DNA of 64,000 bases from Tubulanus polymorphus (lineage: Eukaryota > Nemertea > Palaeonemertea > Tubulaniformes > Tubulanidae): assembly GCF_964204645.1 (NCBI RefSeq), contig NC_134034.1:124001-188000 (forward strand), read 5' to 3'. Within the stretch, counting starts at the first letter, position 1, and every line of letters starts with the position of its first letter. The notes beneath the pieces are model-generated. The model had not been told where the DNA came from. It saw only the letters and a program-made list of their open reading frames with translations, and searched no databases. A program made the translations under genes and the position numbers. This document shows, piece after piece, positions 1 to 12,913 of the stretch.

Positions 1-679
1 GATAATACTGTCAAGGTTGAAGGTTTGGTAATTTTTGGGATGGGTGACTCCGAGTAGAGTGGGATGGATTGCTCCGAGTAGAGTGGGATGTGAAGTTTGT
101 ATAGACAGCTTACTAGAAGCTTACCGCATACGAAGAGTGAGTTGTTTTATCCCAGATTATCGAAATCCTTCATTTCTAGTTTTCTGGTGAAAAAAAAACT
201 ACTCAAGATTTCCAGGAAAAATCGCGGATAAGAATTCGAGAAAAATATCCCTGTCGTTTCAAATCGTGCGGCTTTTATTGGAAACAAATCGAGTTCGAAT
301 CTGGGGATAGAATGGCTGAAATGTTTGCTGTAAAAAACGCGAAGCAACTTCTAATAAGAGTGTTCCCGACGATTCTAATGTGTGTTCCCGGCGTTTCTGA
401 GAAAATGGTTTTTTAAACGCGTCACGAGACGAGTGCAAAACAATATCATCCAGGGTCTCTTCACAATACAACAGACTAAAGTCGTAAAACGCACGAATCG
501 TTACTCGTAAATCGTATGTCTAATCACCGCGTTAAGAATCGAAATCTTCGACGAGTTTAAATTCGTTTTAGAAACTCGTAATTAAACAGGGTGAAAAACA
601 TGTCCGCCTCTATAATACACATCATAACAAACCGACCGGCATTAGCGGAACTTCTTATTCGAGCATCTTTGCAGCCACA

Positions 680-805
680 GTTCCCGGAGACACCCACTAT
701 GGTTGTCAAAGCCCCAAAGTTCCCGGAGACACCCACTTTTGTTGTCAAAGCCCCAATGTTCCCGGAGACACCCACTTTTGTATTCAAAGCCCCAAAGTTC
801 CCGCA
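680..805. repeat. 39-bp minisatellite, about 3 copies
   Basis: Three consecutive copies of a unit beginning TTCCCGGAGACACCCAC and ending CAAAGCCCC, differing by a few substitutions. The period is a multiple of three, so several frames stay open across it; these short frames are not evidence of coding. Confidence 0.85.
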
Positions 806-1276
806 GATGTGATTGTGAAATGAACAATGACTGCTGTTTCCCCCGCGGCGGTGCGGTGGCACAGCAGCGGATAATAATGGATTCCGATACAGGAAACTAC
901 GGTTACTTCACTCTATGATTATCGCAACCCGGATAAATAACTAGGTGTGACACATATTGACGTGACGTCGACACGCCCAGTCGACACGCCCACCGTGTAG
1001 CAATTCCCCCTATGACATCATAACCGCTGATCTAACGAAACTAATTCAGGAAACACGTTGTTAGTGATATCTCTTGTGTCTAGCTAGTTTAATGACATCC
1101 ACCTATGACGTCACTAGTGCTAATTGTTACGGAGTTTGGTGGAGTCTACTGTCAAGTCGCGACTCGAAGCTTCTGAAAGAAAGTAGCGTTAAATCCCTGG
1201 AGGTTGATGAAACTCTATCCAAACCCATTAGTCTCCCTTACACAACCACATACCAATACTACTCCTTCACATAATC

Positions 1277-1547
1277 TGATGATGTCATAGGGGGATTTAT
1301 AGAGGCGGACATCTATCCTAGAAGTGTTTATAGCTCGAATTACATAGTAGACAATTCGATGATGTCATAGGGAGTTTTATGGAGGCGGACATCTTTTCTA
1401 TAAGTGTCTATAGATCAAATCACTAGTAGACAATTCGATGATGTCATAGGGAGTTTTATGGAGGCGGACATCTTTTCTATAAGTGTCTATAGATACAATC
1501 ACTAGTAGACAATTTGATGATGTCATAGGGTGATTTACGGAGGCGGA
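1277..1547 (-). repeat. Tandem copies of the dispersed ~84-bp TGATGTCATAGGG family
   Basis: About three tandem copies of a unit that runs GATGATGTCATAGGG, a GGAGGCGGACATC segment, a TATAGATC segment and CACTAGTAGACAATT before repeating. The same unit, alone or in tandem and in both orientations, recurs through the introns of the window (for example 35110-35390, 38525-38625, 39515-39610, 40000-40180, 48160-48360, 52272-52420). It reads as a family dispersed in the genome rather than a purely local repeat. Confidence 0.8.
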
Positions 1548-1816
1548 TACTAATTCTTCAATTGATACGGCATATGACGTCATTGTCGTCTTGCGGCTAA
1601 AAATAGCCACTAATAAGATATTCATAGAATGAACGATCTTTCAGTTCATCATCAAACCTCAACCCACTGATAATTGACGGGCTTAGTTAACAGTGTGGAA
1701 CGGTTTAAAATGGTGGCTGGAACACTGGTGAGTTTAACCGTACCGGAGCTGACACCTAATACCGCATTAAGGCGACTGGATTGCCGACAATTACCAGCGC
1801 ACAGTCGCGCGATCGA

Positions 1817-1818
<2 letters not shown>

Positions 1819-1852
<34 letters not shown>

Positions 1853-1898
1853 GCTTATAGAGATCGAGCTTTAATTGCTTTCTTTAACCATACAACAA

Positions 1899-1930
<32 letters not shown>
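1819..1930. repeat. (CT)n and (CAG)n microsatellites
   Basis: A CT run of about 30 bases at 1819-1850 is followed by a run of about nine CAG/AGC triplets near 1905-1930. No coding context. Confidence 0.85.
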
Positions 1931-2130
1931 TTGGATATGATACCACTGTCTCGTTCTACCTCTATAATTCCCCCTATGACATCACCGAACTGTCTATTTG
2001 TCTATTGTAACAATGTTAAAGGGGTTATGGTGATATTCAGTCGTGTCGTCACAGTAACTGGAGACACCACTTTCAATCAATAATAATATAAACCAATAAC
2101 GACCCCTCCCCTCTAATCTCATATAGCAGA

Positions 2131-2196
2131 CAATACGATCCAATACGATCCAATACGATCCAATACGATCCAATACGATCCAATACGATCCAATAC
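2131..2196. repeat. 10-bp minisatellite, 6-7 copies
   Basis: Near-perfect copies of CAATACGATC in direct tandem. Confidence 0.9.
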
Positions 2197-2628
2197 AACA
2201 CCAGCAGCGTCTTAAACACACTTATTTATATTAGGTTAAAGGAAATCATGTTGTTTAACGCAGATGAATCACATCTACATCCGGTTTTATATTCTCTCAT
2301 TTCCGGTATATATCCACGGCTCGAACCGGAAATACACGTGACCATCCTCTTCCAAGCATCCACCAGGGGGCGTTTAGTGCATCGTAAGGGTTTTATGTAG
2401 GTAACCATCTCGTTTCATCATAGATGTGTGTGAGGGTCGGTCACGTGACAGCAGACATTGTAAGTGTAAGGTCAAGGTGACAGTAAATGATGAATGTGTT
2501 TTGGTTGAATCGGATTAATATAGATTTTACCTGGAAGCGACGACAAACACAATAAACTGACTCCGTCTGTCGACTCAACCCCCCACCTTCAGTTTTATCT
2601 AGTTCAGAAAGATATATAGCTCATAAAT

Positions 2629-2888
2629 CAGGGCCGTCGGAAGGAATATTTCAGCGGGGCGGCTATTGTTTATATTGATGATCTGATTGCCGCGCAGCTG
2701 TATTTCAAAAGGGTCTAGGGGTCCTCCCCCAAATGTTTTTTGATTTTCCCAAGCTCTGAGATTGACTCTGAGTGAATCTGGCTATGAAAATCATGGTATT
2801 CGTTACGAGAGGAAAGCACATTAAAAAAACATTTTTAGTTCAGCAACAAAGTGGGACGGCTGTGGCCGCCCCCGTTCCAACGGCCCTG
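2629..2888. mobile_element. MITE-like element with CAGGGCCG termini (hAT-like)
   Basis: The segment begins CAGGGCCGTCGGAA and ends TTCCAACGGCCCTG, which is its reverse complement with one mismatch. It is 260 bp long and has no coding capacity. CAGGG-type ends are typical of non-autonomous hAT elements. I could not identify a clean 8-bp target-site duplication, so the superfamily assignment is tentative. Confidence 0.55.
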
Positions 2889-3156
2889 TAAACTGAGGCT
2901 GTAGTTCTCACTCACTCACTCGACTCAACCTTCTGTTTTATCTAGTTCAGATGATTAGGGCTGCAGTTCCACACAGTTCTCGGTTATTTCTAAATGTTTA
3001 CCCCTGGAACCCTTAAAGAAAACACAAATTCAATTTTTCTGGAAACAGATATTGGGATACTACTAGTTCATCAGAATTGGGTAACAACGTTTTCAGTAGT
3101 TTTTCAGAATTGCAAAACCGTTTAAGTGGAGTTAGTACCCGCTGTATGGTGTCACA

Positions 3157-3302
3157 CCGTCAAGTGCTGCCCCTATGTGTATCATTAGCGGAGAAAATGT
3201 GAACTAGCTGAATTCCATAGTATTCCTACTGTGGCATATAGGCAGTAAGTTAGTTCATAGATTCACCGTTAATGATATGTATAGGGGCAGCACTTGACGG
3301 CG
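3157..3302. mobile_element. Short foldback/MITE-like element, ~31-bp inverted repeats
   Basis: CCGTCAAGTGCTGCCCCTAT near 3157 is matched by its reverse complement ATAGGGGCAGCACTTGACGG at 3283-3302. The complementarity continues inward through the TCATTA/TAATGA region. The whole 146-bp segment could fold into one hairpin. A diverged end (GAGGCAGCACCTGACGG) appears near 46650, indicating more than one copy. Confidence 0.6.
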
Positions 3303-3427
3303 GTATAAATTTCGCGCAGATCGATTCCTACTATGGCATGCAAGTAATAGAGATTTCTTTTTCAAAATCTACAATAATGACATTCATCAAAATCGGTCAA
3401 AATCGGTGAAAACGTTAATTAGAGTAA

Positions 3428-3650
3428 ACTGTGGAACAGTGGAACTGGATCCACAGTGATTCATGGTGGAACAGTGAAACTGGATGGTTCAGGGTGGAAC
3501 AGTGGATCTGGATCCACAGTGATTCATGGTGGAACAGTGAAACTGGATGGTTCAGGGTGGAACAGTGGAACTGGATCCAATGATTCAGGGTGGAACAGTG
3601 GAACTGAATCCAGTGATTCAGGGTGGAACAGTGGAACTGGATCCAGTGAT
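3428..3650. repeat. Minisatellite of the GTGGAACTGGATCC family
   Basis: Repeated blocks of GTGGAACAGTGGAACTGGAT, some carrying a GTGATTCA spacer. Related motifs recur at 4230-4350, 7400-7500, 28500-28580, 33170-33320 and 61415-61500. Open frames on both strands follow from the repeat structure. Confidence 0.8.
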
Positions 3651-5007
3651 TTAGTGACCGACGACCGCCAACCATCGAGTTAATGATACTAATCAACGTT
3701 TACCGTCGATAATTAGCAATCGACGGTCGTTAACGTCTGCGACAATCTCGCGTATTTCCCGATCTCTCATCTGCTCGTCTCCGGTACCGGAAGTACGTAT
3801 CCCCCGTCGAATCGACAGAGTGAAATTAATAAATTTCCGGAGCCGCAAATTATCGAAAATTCCTTCTTTTCTCTCGACGCCAGAAACTAACAATTGTTTT
3901 TAATAAGCAATTTCTCACTCAAAAAGTAATCAATCAAAATTCAGCAGCAGCAGCAGCAGTGGCTGTGGAACCCTAACGGAGCAAGAAACATATTTCATCG
4001 AGTAGTTATGGAAATCATCTGGGGTTCTTCCCATAAACAACGGCCATAAATATAACATAAAACCAGCAGCGACCGAATTGAAATTAATGGCGTCATGAGA
4101 ATTTCAATTTCTAAAGAAATATGTAATTCAGACTTAATTAAATAATTCATACGATAACCCAATTTCACTCGGCTGCCACCTGGTGGCTCATCTCTATACT
4201 ACTGCTTGACTCATAGGCCTATTCCAAACCTAATGTGGAACTCAGAACTGTGGAACTGTGTCCCAGAGCTATGGGACTGGGTTCAGAACTGTGGAACTGG
4301 GTACAGAACTGTGGAACTGTGTTCAGAATTATGGAACTGGGTTCATTACTGTAGAACAATGTGGTGGTCGCAGGACTGGTTTGATGTGATGCTATTTTGT
4401 TGGGAGTTTACATGAAAACGCTTTTAACTGTGAGCGCACAGTTCGTGCACACGGCTCTCGCCGATCCACTGTTAATCCTCTTATTCACCTAAACACACAC
4501 AACAACCAACTCGATCATTAATCATTTCAAAATGATCCTATTATCGGTTTGTTTCGATATTTAGTTGACGTCTCGGCGCTAATTGCTCGCGAGAACGCTA
4601 TTGTTTTCATCTGTAGGCGTCATCATTCATTCCGTGCCCGACACGGCGCTGAGTCGCGTGCGTGCGCGCAGCCATGTGTCACCGCCGTATCGAGAAGTGA
4701 CTCATTAGGATGGGATTAAGACATAACCGTCGTCATCATCTCTCCTCGATCATAAACTAGTCACAGTAACAGTAACAATCTACTGGACTCGAACCAGTAT
4801 CAACCTAAACCATACTAATTCCAATGGCCCCCCTTACGTACAAGAACCACTTCCAGATGTCTCAAGATGGCCGCCTCTAGGTCCTTCCAGTAAACATGAC
4901 TACCTACCTGTACTGACGAGTCGAGGGTTCACGTTTCAGCATTAAATGTATTGTTTATCAATATATGTCACTCTATTTGTTAAATTATTGTTCATATATC
5001 TGCTAGC

Positions 5008-5414
5008 ACCGTGTGCGTTACCTGGTACCGCCACGCCCATGTGCGTTACCTGGTACCGCCACGCCCATGTGCGTTACCTGGTACCGACACGCCCGTGTGC
5101 GTTACCTGGTACCGACACGCCCGTGTGCGTTACCTGGTACCGCCACGCCCGTGTGCGTTACCTGGTACCGACACGCCCGTGTGCGTTACCTGGTACCGAC
5201 ACGCCCGTGTGCGTTACCTGGTACCGCCACGCCCATGTGCGTTACCTGGTACCGCCACGCCCATGTGCGTTACCTGGTACCGACACGCCCGTGTGCGTTA
5301 CCTGGTACCGACACGCCCGTGTGCGTTACCTGGTACCGCCACGCCCGTGTGCGTTACCTGGTACCGACACGCCCGTGTGCGTTACCTGGTACCGACACGC
5401 CCGTGTGCGTTACC
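5008..5414. repeat. 28-bp minisatellite, about 14.5 copies
   Basis: The unit begins GTGCGTTACCTGGTACCG and ends ACACGCCCGT, with A/C and G/A variants. It contains no stop on the + strand in any frame and its length is not a multiple of three. It therefore generates three overlapping long open frames (up to 187 codons) that are artefacts. Confidence 0.95.
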
Positions 5415-6009
5415 CATCAAATATAATACACGCCCTAATAATCAGTAAAAACAATTCGTATTTAGTCGCGAATATTACGAGTTTTTGGCCGTTTTTACAA
5501 CAGAATTAGAGACACTTGTATCCAAGGCCTAGATATTTTTGATAGCTTAGACTGATCTTACGTAGGATCTCGACTATGGGACGTGTTCATCGATTCATTG
5601 AGTTGGGGGGGGGGGGTTGGGAGGAGATGGAATGCTAGTTTTATCTTTCGGTAAATTGTTTCTCATAATTGTATAATATATAAAACTTGCTCGTTTACGA
5701 GATGATGAGATATGATATAATTACGAGGCTAACTGCGCATATAAACTGTATGTGATCGACGCTCTATTCGTAGTGGTATTCTATATCGTAACATTAAGCA
5801 TATCCTGTATCTGTCATACAAACTGCAATTAGTAAAACATATTCTTTCCCTCCCCCCGTTTACAGACACCTGCCTGGCTGCCTGATTGCCTTATTTGCTT
5901 CGATGTAATTATCTGATTTTTATTCTCATCATCAAATATTGTTTTATTAATGCGATAAATTTTCTTGTTAACAACGTTTTAGTAAATGACCTAAAACAGG
6001 AAGAACCTG

Positions 6010-6195
6010 ACAGCCAGATACAGCCTGTCACAGCCTGTCACAGCCAGATACAGCCTGTCACAGGCTGACACAGCCAGATACAGCCTGTCACAGCCTGTCA
6101 CAGGCTGACACAGCCAGACACAGCCTGATACAGCCTGTCACAGCCAGATACAGCCTGTCACAGGCTGACACAGCCTGACACAGCCTGACACAGCC
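6010..6195. repeat. Minisatellite built from CAGCCTGTCA / CAGCCAGATA blocks
   Basis: An irregular tandem array of roughly 10-bp blocks (CAGCCTGTCA, CAGCCAGATA, CAGGCTGACA) in varying order. Confidence 0.85.
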
Positions 6196-7584
6196 ATCAG
6201 GTTTGAATCCCTGCCGAGGGAGGAACGTGGCAGAGTCTCAGGTTTATTTGGTCTGTTCTGGGTGGCTGCATTGACCAATTAATATTTCAAAGTTTCACGG
6301 AGTTGAAAGTGACGACACAGTCAGCAGCCACGATACGTGGACCGGGTTTTGTGAATTTCAAGCAAGCCTTTGATGTTGTGTCCTTGTGGATTGGACCAAT
6401 AACGTCACGGTTAACACCTACCAGTCCTCAGTGAGGGTCGTGAACAGCTCAGGTCGCGACGAGGGTGACGCTTCAGATGATACTCACAGATTGAACCGTC
6501 ATTTAAAAGTCTTAGAGCATCTTTCATTCAGTTGTGTTGAGACGATATTCATTGGTCATTTCACTGATTGCTGCTTGTTGTTCCTAATCAAAGGTAATTC
6601 ATGCATTGTGTTTACATCAGACACAACACTCCCCCCTCACCCCCCCCCCCCCATCACTCCCAATTCTCCACTCCCTGTCTGATAGAGAATTGAGCAACAC
6701 TACTAGAATTCTAGCAAACCTGCTCTTCCTCCCCATCCCCCTCTCCCTCCCCTCCCCTCTCTCTTTCCCTCTGTCTGGAAAAAGACGATCTAAAACAGTA
6801 ATTGCTCGATGATGCATTTTCCGTCGTTGAGAGATTTTCTGAAGAAAAAGGAGAACAGCAATTCTAGGAATTTCGGCGTCAATTCATAATTCCCGCGAAT
6901 AGAACGCGCGCCGCTATCAACACAAACACATCAACATCAAACAGATTTCACTCTTACAGGGAATCACTGGTCGTCATCAGTCGACGCTCGCTCCTCACTA
7001 GGTTCACTCAGCCCTCATTCTGTTTCTTAGTAATTACGGGCTCGTCGTAATCTGGGCAGATCGGATTTCACGTTCGGGGTGTTTACAACTGCGGGAACGA
7101 CGAAATGGTGAAACCCGAATTGGCGCTCATTCGATAGAAAGTAATCATGAAGGATGTAGTGGAGGGAAGGAGTATGTCAGCCTGTGATTGCATCACCAGC
7201 AGACGACACTTCTCACAGTATTATTGATCACAAACATCAAACACATTACTTTACTTTTTTCTTCCCCCCAGTGAAGTTACTTTAAGATGTATTTTCGGCT
7301 TATGAGGGGCGTGAGGGGAGGGGTTGAGGGGAGGTGTTGAGGTGGGAGCATCAATCATCGCCAGTTTGTCTTTACATCGCGGCTTCTCGTTATAGGGCTG
7401 AATCCAGTTCCACAGTACACGACCTATGTCCACAGTTCTGGATCCAGTTCCACAGTTCTGGATCCAGTTCCACAGTTCTGGGTCCAGTTCCACAGAACAT
7501 TGTTCAAAATGTGACCCTATAGAATAACTTTGACTTTAGACTCACAGTGTTTGATGTGGCTGAGACTACACGTCATCAGAGTAA

Positions 7585-7607
7585 CCCCCCCCCCCCCCCC
7601 CCCCCCC
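7585..7607. repeat. Homopolymer run of 23 C
   Basis: An uninterrupted C run. Its length is likely to be unreliable in assembly. Confidence 0.9.
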
Positions 7608-8494
7608 GGGAATAATCACGTACCTGGGCTCAGTTAATCCTAGATATCGGTAGGTGAAAACATGAAAAACCTCAGATATTGTGTGATTACAGAGATTGTT
7701 TGTTTGTTATTTTGCTCTAGTTGTTTTAAACCTCATATTGTTCCACTACTTGGCTGCAGATTATAAAACCCGCTGTGACGTCAAATCGAGGTCGGATGAT
7801 TATCTAATCAACCTTAAAAGTAGCGCGTGTTCAGAAAGTCTGACGGTCGCCGTTTATTATCAACCTAATCACACCGCATCGAAACTAGTTCACCTTGCGC
7901 GTTGAAAGTTAAATCCGATATTTTCATTAGAACTTGAGACTCTCAAAGCGACGAAAAAAACATCTTAATCAGGGAAACCTATTATTTATCGGAGCTGTTG
8001 GTTTTTATTCGATGTTTTCTGGTGGTGTTGGGTTTAATTATGCTTTCATCAGTTCTATGGCATCGGTGGCGATATCGCAGATTCCATCCTGCGAGCCACC
8101 GCAGCCGCAGATTGCTGATAAACATCGCAGATTTTCTCGCACTCGAATCCAATCGACTTTGCGACCTATTTTTCCGCGCGCACGTGCAAGGATCCCCCTC
8201 AACCGGCGATGATTAAAAGATTCTTTTACAAATAAATTGATTAATTTCGATTCCAGAAAAAATGAGAGATTTTTGTGACTTCTTCGTTTTATGTCCTTTG
8301 AAAATAAGAACTATGTGAACCACGTGACTGACTGGGGTCTAGGGGCGTGTCATCGTCGCTAAAGCTGTCACTCGACGTAACGTTCAGTTTGTGGCGTCAA
8401 ATGAGGACATTCGAATCCATAGTGCGCCCCCTGGTGGTATATTTCGACTCTAGTTTTGATTATTTACATAATGTGTTTTGTTATGTTTTTACAG

Positions 8495-11400
8495 ATGGCA
8501 GATATTGTAATCAGACCTGGGATGAGTTTATGTGCTGGCCAACTGCACCCGGTAACACTACTATCAGCCAATCGTGTCCTCCGAAACTATTCCCGAAAAT
8601 CAGCAAATCAGGTCAGTATCCCCCTATGACGTCATCTTATTCACTTACTATCTGATATTTTTATTTGTCGACCTCCTATGAACCCCCCTATGACATCATA
8701 AAGAATCTTGCTGCCTCCTTAAGAGATATCTATCAATGTTTAGGATTGTAGCGCCACTATCGGTGGTATCGTGTACTAACTCACAGACGTACCCGATCTG
8801 ATTTTTGTCGCGCGGTGACAAGGTTGAACAAACACGAGCTCAATGATAAATTATCGCCTTCAGCAAAAAACAATATCAACTTTCGATATAATCAGAATGT
8901 GTCGCTAACGGCCGCGCGTTCTCACGAATCTCCCTATCGGTATTCATATTTGTTCAGCCTGCAACCAAATTCGGTAGAGGTTAATTTGAGTTTCGATCTG
9001 AACAGACACGAGTGACCCCTGGTGACTAGAACAGATATTGGGGTTCTCAGCTAGCTGCCCTCACAGCTGTAGCGACCCCTGGTGAGTAGAACAGACACTA
9101 CGATTCTTAGCGAACTGCCCTCTCAGCTGGAGTGACCCCTGGTGAGTAGAACAGACACTACGATTCTTAGCGAACTACCCTCTCAGCTGGAGTGACCCCT
9201 GGTGAGGAGAACAGACACTACGGTTCTCGGAAATGTCCTGGGAGTTCTGGGAGTTGCCGATAGTATTTAACCTAGAAATAGTGTCTAGGTCGTTTAAGTG
9301 AAGGTCACGATGCGCTGCGCCATACATCTTTCTACTGTCGTCTGTTTACAATATTCATACGACCCTCGGGACACATTCTTACCGACAAAACTAATGACAT
9401 ACATAAACACTTACATAGATTGTACTTGAGCTGAAATAACGAGAGATTTCTCTGTTATAAATATTTCAATAAGAACCGAATCCCTCTCGACTCTCTATAA
9501 CTGCAACGCGACGTCATTCGACGCTGTTTGACCCTAAAGCAGTGAATGGACTATTTTTTTGACTGGTAAACATTAAGTAGTTCCGGTAACACTCGACTCG
9601 GCGCGCAGCGGCGCTTGTCTCGAATCTGGTGAGACCGATAAATCTTCTCTCTTCTCATGCGAGTAGTGAATTCCAGTGGAGGGATCATATAAATCGTTGT
9701 TGGAAAGTATTGAAGATTTTTTTGTCAGCGGGGCACGCGATAATCCGCCGAGCTGAGCTGAGTGTCTGACTGTAATAGTTCGGTAGCCCGGTATACTATG
9801 CGGGGGGGAAGTTTACGGGTTTAGTTTGGGCTCCGATGATGGCGACTGTAGCCGATTTGTTAGCTATACGCTGGTTTAATGCCCATTATTGGTCGTACTA
9901 ATAGTATCAGTAAGACCAGGAATCCGTTGTTTATGGCCATTACTCGATCGTGTTCCTCATACTCAGCTCCTTCCCAATCGGAAATTCACTGTTAATCATC
10001 GACCAGACGACAGGCACGCGTCATAGGCATAACAATCCATTCCTCACTCACTCTCTCCTCCAACCCATTACTCACTCACTCTCTCCTCCAACCCATTCCT
10101 CACTCACTCTCTCCTCCAACCCATTCCTCACTCACTCTCTCCTCCAACCCATTCCTCACTCACTCTCTCCTCCAACCCATTCCTCACTCTCTCCTCCAAT
10201 CCATTCCTCACTCACTCTCTCCTCCAATCCATTCCTCACTCACTCCTCCAATCCATTCCTCACTCACTCTCTCCTCCAACCCATTCCTCACTCTCTCCTC
10301 CAATCCATTCCTCACTCACTCTCTCCTCCAATCCATTCCTCACTCACTCTCTCCTCCAATCCATTCCTCACTCACTCCTCCAATCCATTCCTCACTCACT
10401 CTTTCCTCAGCCTTACACAATCAACGAATTGTAGGCGGCAGCACCGTTTGCTAGTACACACACTCTTACTGCGGTTAATCGAGGATCTGCTGGTGGCGCT
10501 AGTGTACACACGGTTATACTGCGGTTTATCAAGGATCCGCTGGGGGGCGCTAGTGTGAATGAAGTCACATTATAATTCTGCATTTTGTTCGTTTAACAGT
10601 AAAAGCAACTAAAGCTTGTGCTGCGGATGGTCGCTGGGGTCTGAATGGATGGACGAACTATACTGACTGTATTCGAGCCGCTATGCCTACTGTAAGTATT
10701 TATTACAGCTACATCTCTCGCTGTAACGATCATTTCTGATCCAAGAATGTTTATTGATGTGTTTTAATATTTTGAAGGTAACGACTGTATTCCTGCCTCC
10801 ACCGGACGGAACTCTACTTGGTGTACTTACATTCATTTACTATATAGGCTGTTCCATATCGCTGCTCATGCTCGCTATTACTATGTTCATATTTTGTTAT
10901 TTCAAGTACGTGTGAATTATTTACCGAATTCTCGGAGTTAAATTGATAAGAATTTTACCGATTCTAAACTTAGAAACAGTCTCTACACAGCCTGGAACCA
11001 TCCTCTCGATCACATATAGAATGCATAGTCAAGTGACGTAGTTTTGGTACTGTGAATGGCTAAGGTTAAATACCACATGGTGGTCAGTTGAGCCGAGGCT
11101 GAGGAGGTGAAGGGCCAAGAGAGGAGGTGAAGGGCCCAGAGAGGAGATGAAGGGCCAAGAGAGGAGGTGAAGGGCCCAGAGAGGAGGTGAAGGGCCCAGA
11201 GAGGAGGTGAAGGGCCCAGAGAGGAGGTGAAGGGCCCAGAGAGGAGGTGAAGGGCCCAGAGAGGAGGTGAAGGGCCCAGAGAGGAGGTGGAGGGCCCAGA
11301 GAGGAGGTGAAGGGCCCAGAGAGGAGGTGAAGGGCCCAGAGAGGAGGTGAAGGGCCCAGAGAGGAGGTGAAGGGCCCAGAGAGGAGGTGAAGGGCCCAGA

Positions 11401-12873
11401 GAGGAGGTGAAGGGCCCAGAGAGGAGGTGAAGGGCCCAGAGACTTCAACTCTACCCGGACTGGTTTAAAACCTGTCGAATTATTGTATGTTTCAGATCGT
11501 TACATTGCAGTCGTATCACGATTCATCAACATTTAGTGATGTCATTTATTATTCGTTTTACTCTAACGATCATCACAATGACTGTGCATATGAACAGTTC
11601 ACAGTATATCATCGGAATAGTGAGTATTGTAAACATCCGCCCGCCCACCCGTCCGTACAAACACTCTATATCCGTGACACCTTCATTAGAAATATTCAAA
11701 ACAAAATTTACATAATCAAAATAATAACGCAATAGTGAATATTGTAAACACCCACCCACCACCGGTACAAACATTCAATATCCGCGACACCTTCTATCAA
11801 TAAACGATTTGCATAATTGCATTAGATTTGCATAATTAAACGAATTACGCGTGAATTTAACGGTTAAACGGTATTAAAACGGGTTGAGATGTCACCACAC
11901 GTCTGTCTGTCTGTTCGTCGATCTCTAACTCCCCCTCCTCCTCCAGAATCGAGATGTTGTTTTCATCTCGTCATAAAATGGCGGAGAAACGGGAGATATT
12001 TTTCTAAGAAGAGGATATTGTTTTCTCGCTGTACTGCTCACGTGACTACTTTTCTCGGTATGAATTACATCTGTGTTAATCCACAGCGAGACGAGCGGAG
12101 AGAGGAAGGAGAGAGAGAGGAAGGAGAGGAAGAGCTGGCGGAACTGTAATTCTCAGTCAGCATTAGATGAGATTCTCTGATTGTTGGTTAATCCACAGCG
12201 AGACGAGCGGAGAGAGGAAGGAGAGAGAGAGAGGATGGAGAGGAGAGAGAGGATGGAGAGAGAGAGGAAGGAGAGGAAGAGCTGGCGGAACTGTAATTCT
12301 CAGTCAGCATTAGATGAGATTCTCTGATTGTTGGTGTTTTCTATTAATCACGTGATGCGCGCGCGCTGTTTACAATCATTATTAATGGCGGCACCGCCGA
12401 CGCTTTCTCGAGATGATGGTGACGTAGCACGGATAGTTCGACGAGTAACGTCACGAGCGTCGGCGGTGGTTTTATTGGTATACGTCTTTCTCGAGATGAT
12501 GGTGACAGAACCGATGACTTGACGCCGCTTAATGTCACAATATGTTTTTATTACTATAAGTCGAGGTGGTGGTTGACACGGCGCCGAGTACTGTGGCGAG
12601 TGCGGTTTTTTATATCCGCGTTCCCGAGAAATGAAAGTGACGTAGCGCTGTATCGCTTTCTCGAGAGGATGGCGACACGGCCGCTGCCATCGGGGCTGTT
12701 GTTAATTAGCAGGTGACGGAGACCGAATAATTTCTCGTCTCACGGAATTACTAAGCGCAGCTCGAAAACGATCGAGATAAATTCTGCCGATGTTTTTATT
12801 CGCGAACAAGGATTTATAATTTCCGATCTGACGCGCGCGGTATCGTTTGAACATCTGCGCTCTCGTGCGTGAG

Positions 12874-12913
<40 letters not shown>

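Larger units (their letters stand above)
1..8494. other. Non-coding 5' region upstream of the visible GPCR exons
   Basis: I find no exon here that I can support. Open frames are short and have no recognisable domain. The stretch holds minisatellites (680-805, 1277-1547, 2131-2196, 3428-3650, 5008-5414, 6010-6195), CT and CAG microsatellites (1819-1850, 1905-1930, 3942-3958), two inverted-repeat elements (2629-2888, 3157-3302), a 12-G run near 5607 and a 23-C run at 7585-7607. The GPCR hormone-binding domain still lacks its first cysteine and its signal peptide, so one or more 5' exons probably lie here or further left. A frame at 7696-7905 starts with a hydrophobic stretch and contains one cysteine, but I could not tie it to the next exon with convincing splice sites. 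Confidence 0.6.

Noticed and set aside
4946-5509. Three overlapping 137-187-codon frames with VRYLVPTRPCALPGT repeats
   Set aside because: Produced by a 28-bp minisatellite that is open in all plus-strand frames.
7696-7905. First coding exon of the GPCR
   Set aside because: It has a hydrophobic start and one cysteine, but I could not find a phase-1 donor joining it convincingly to the exon at 8495.
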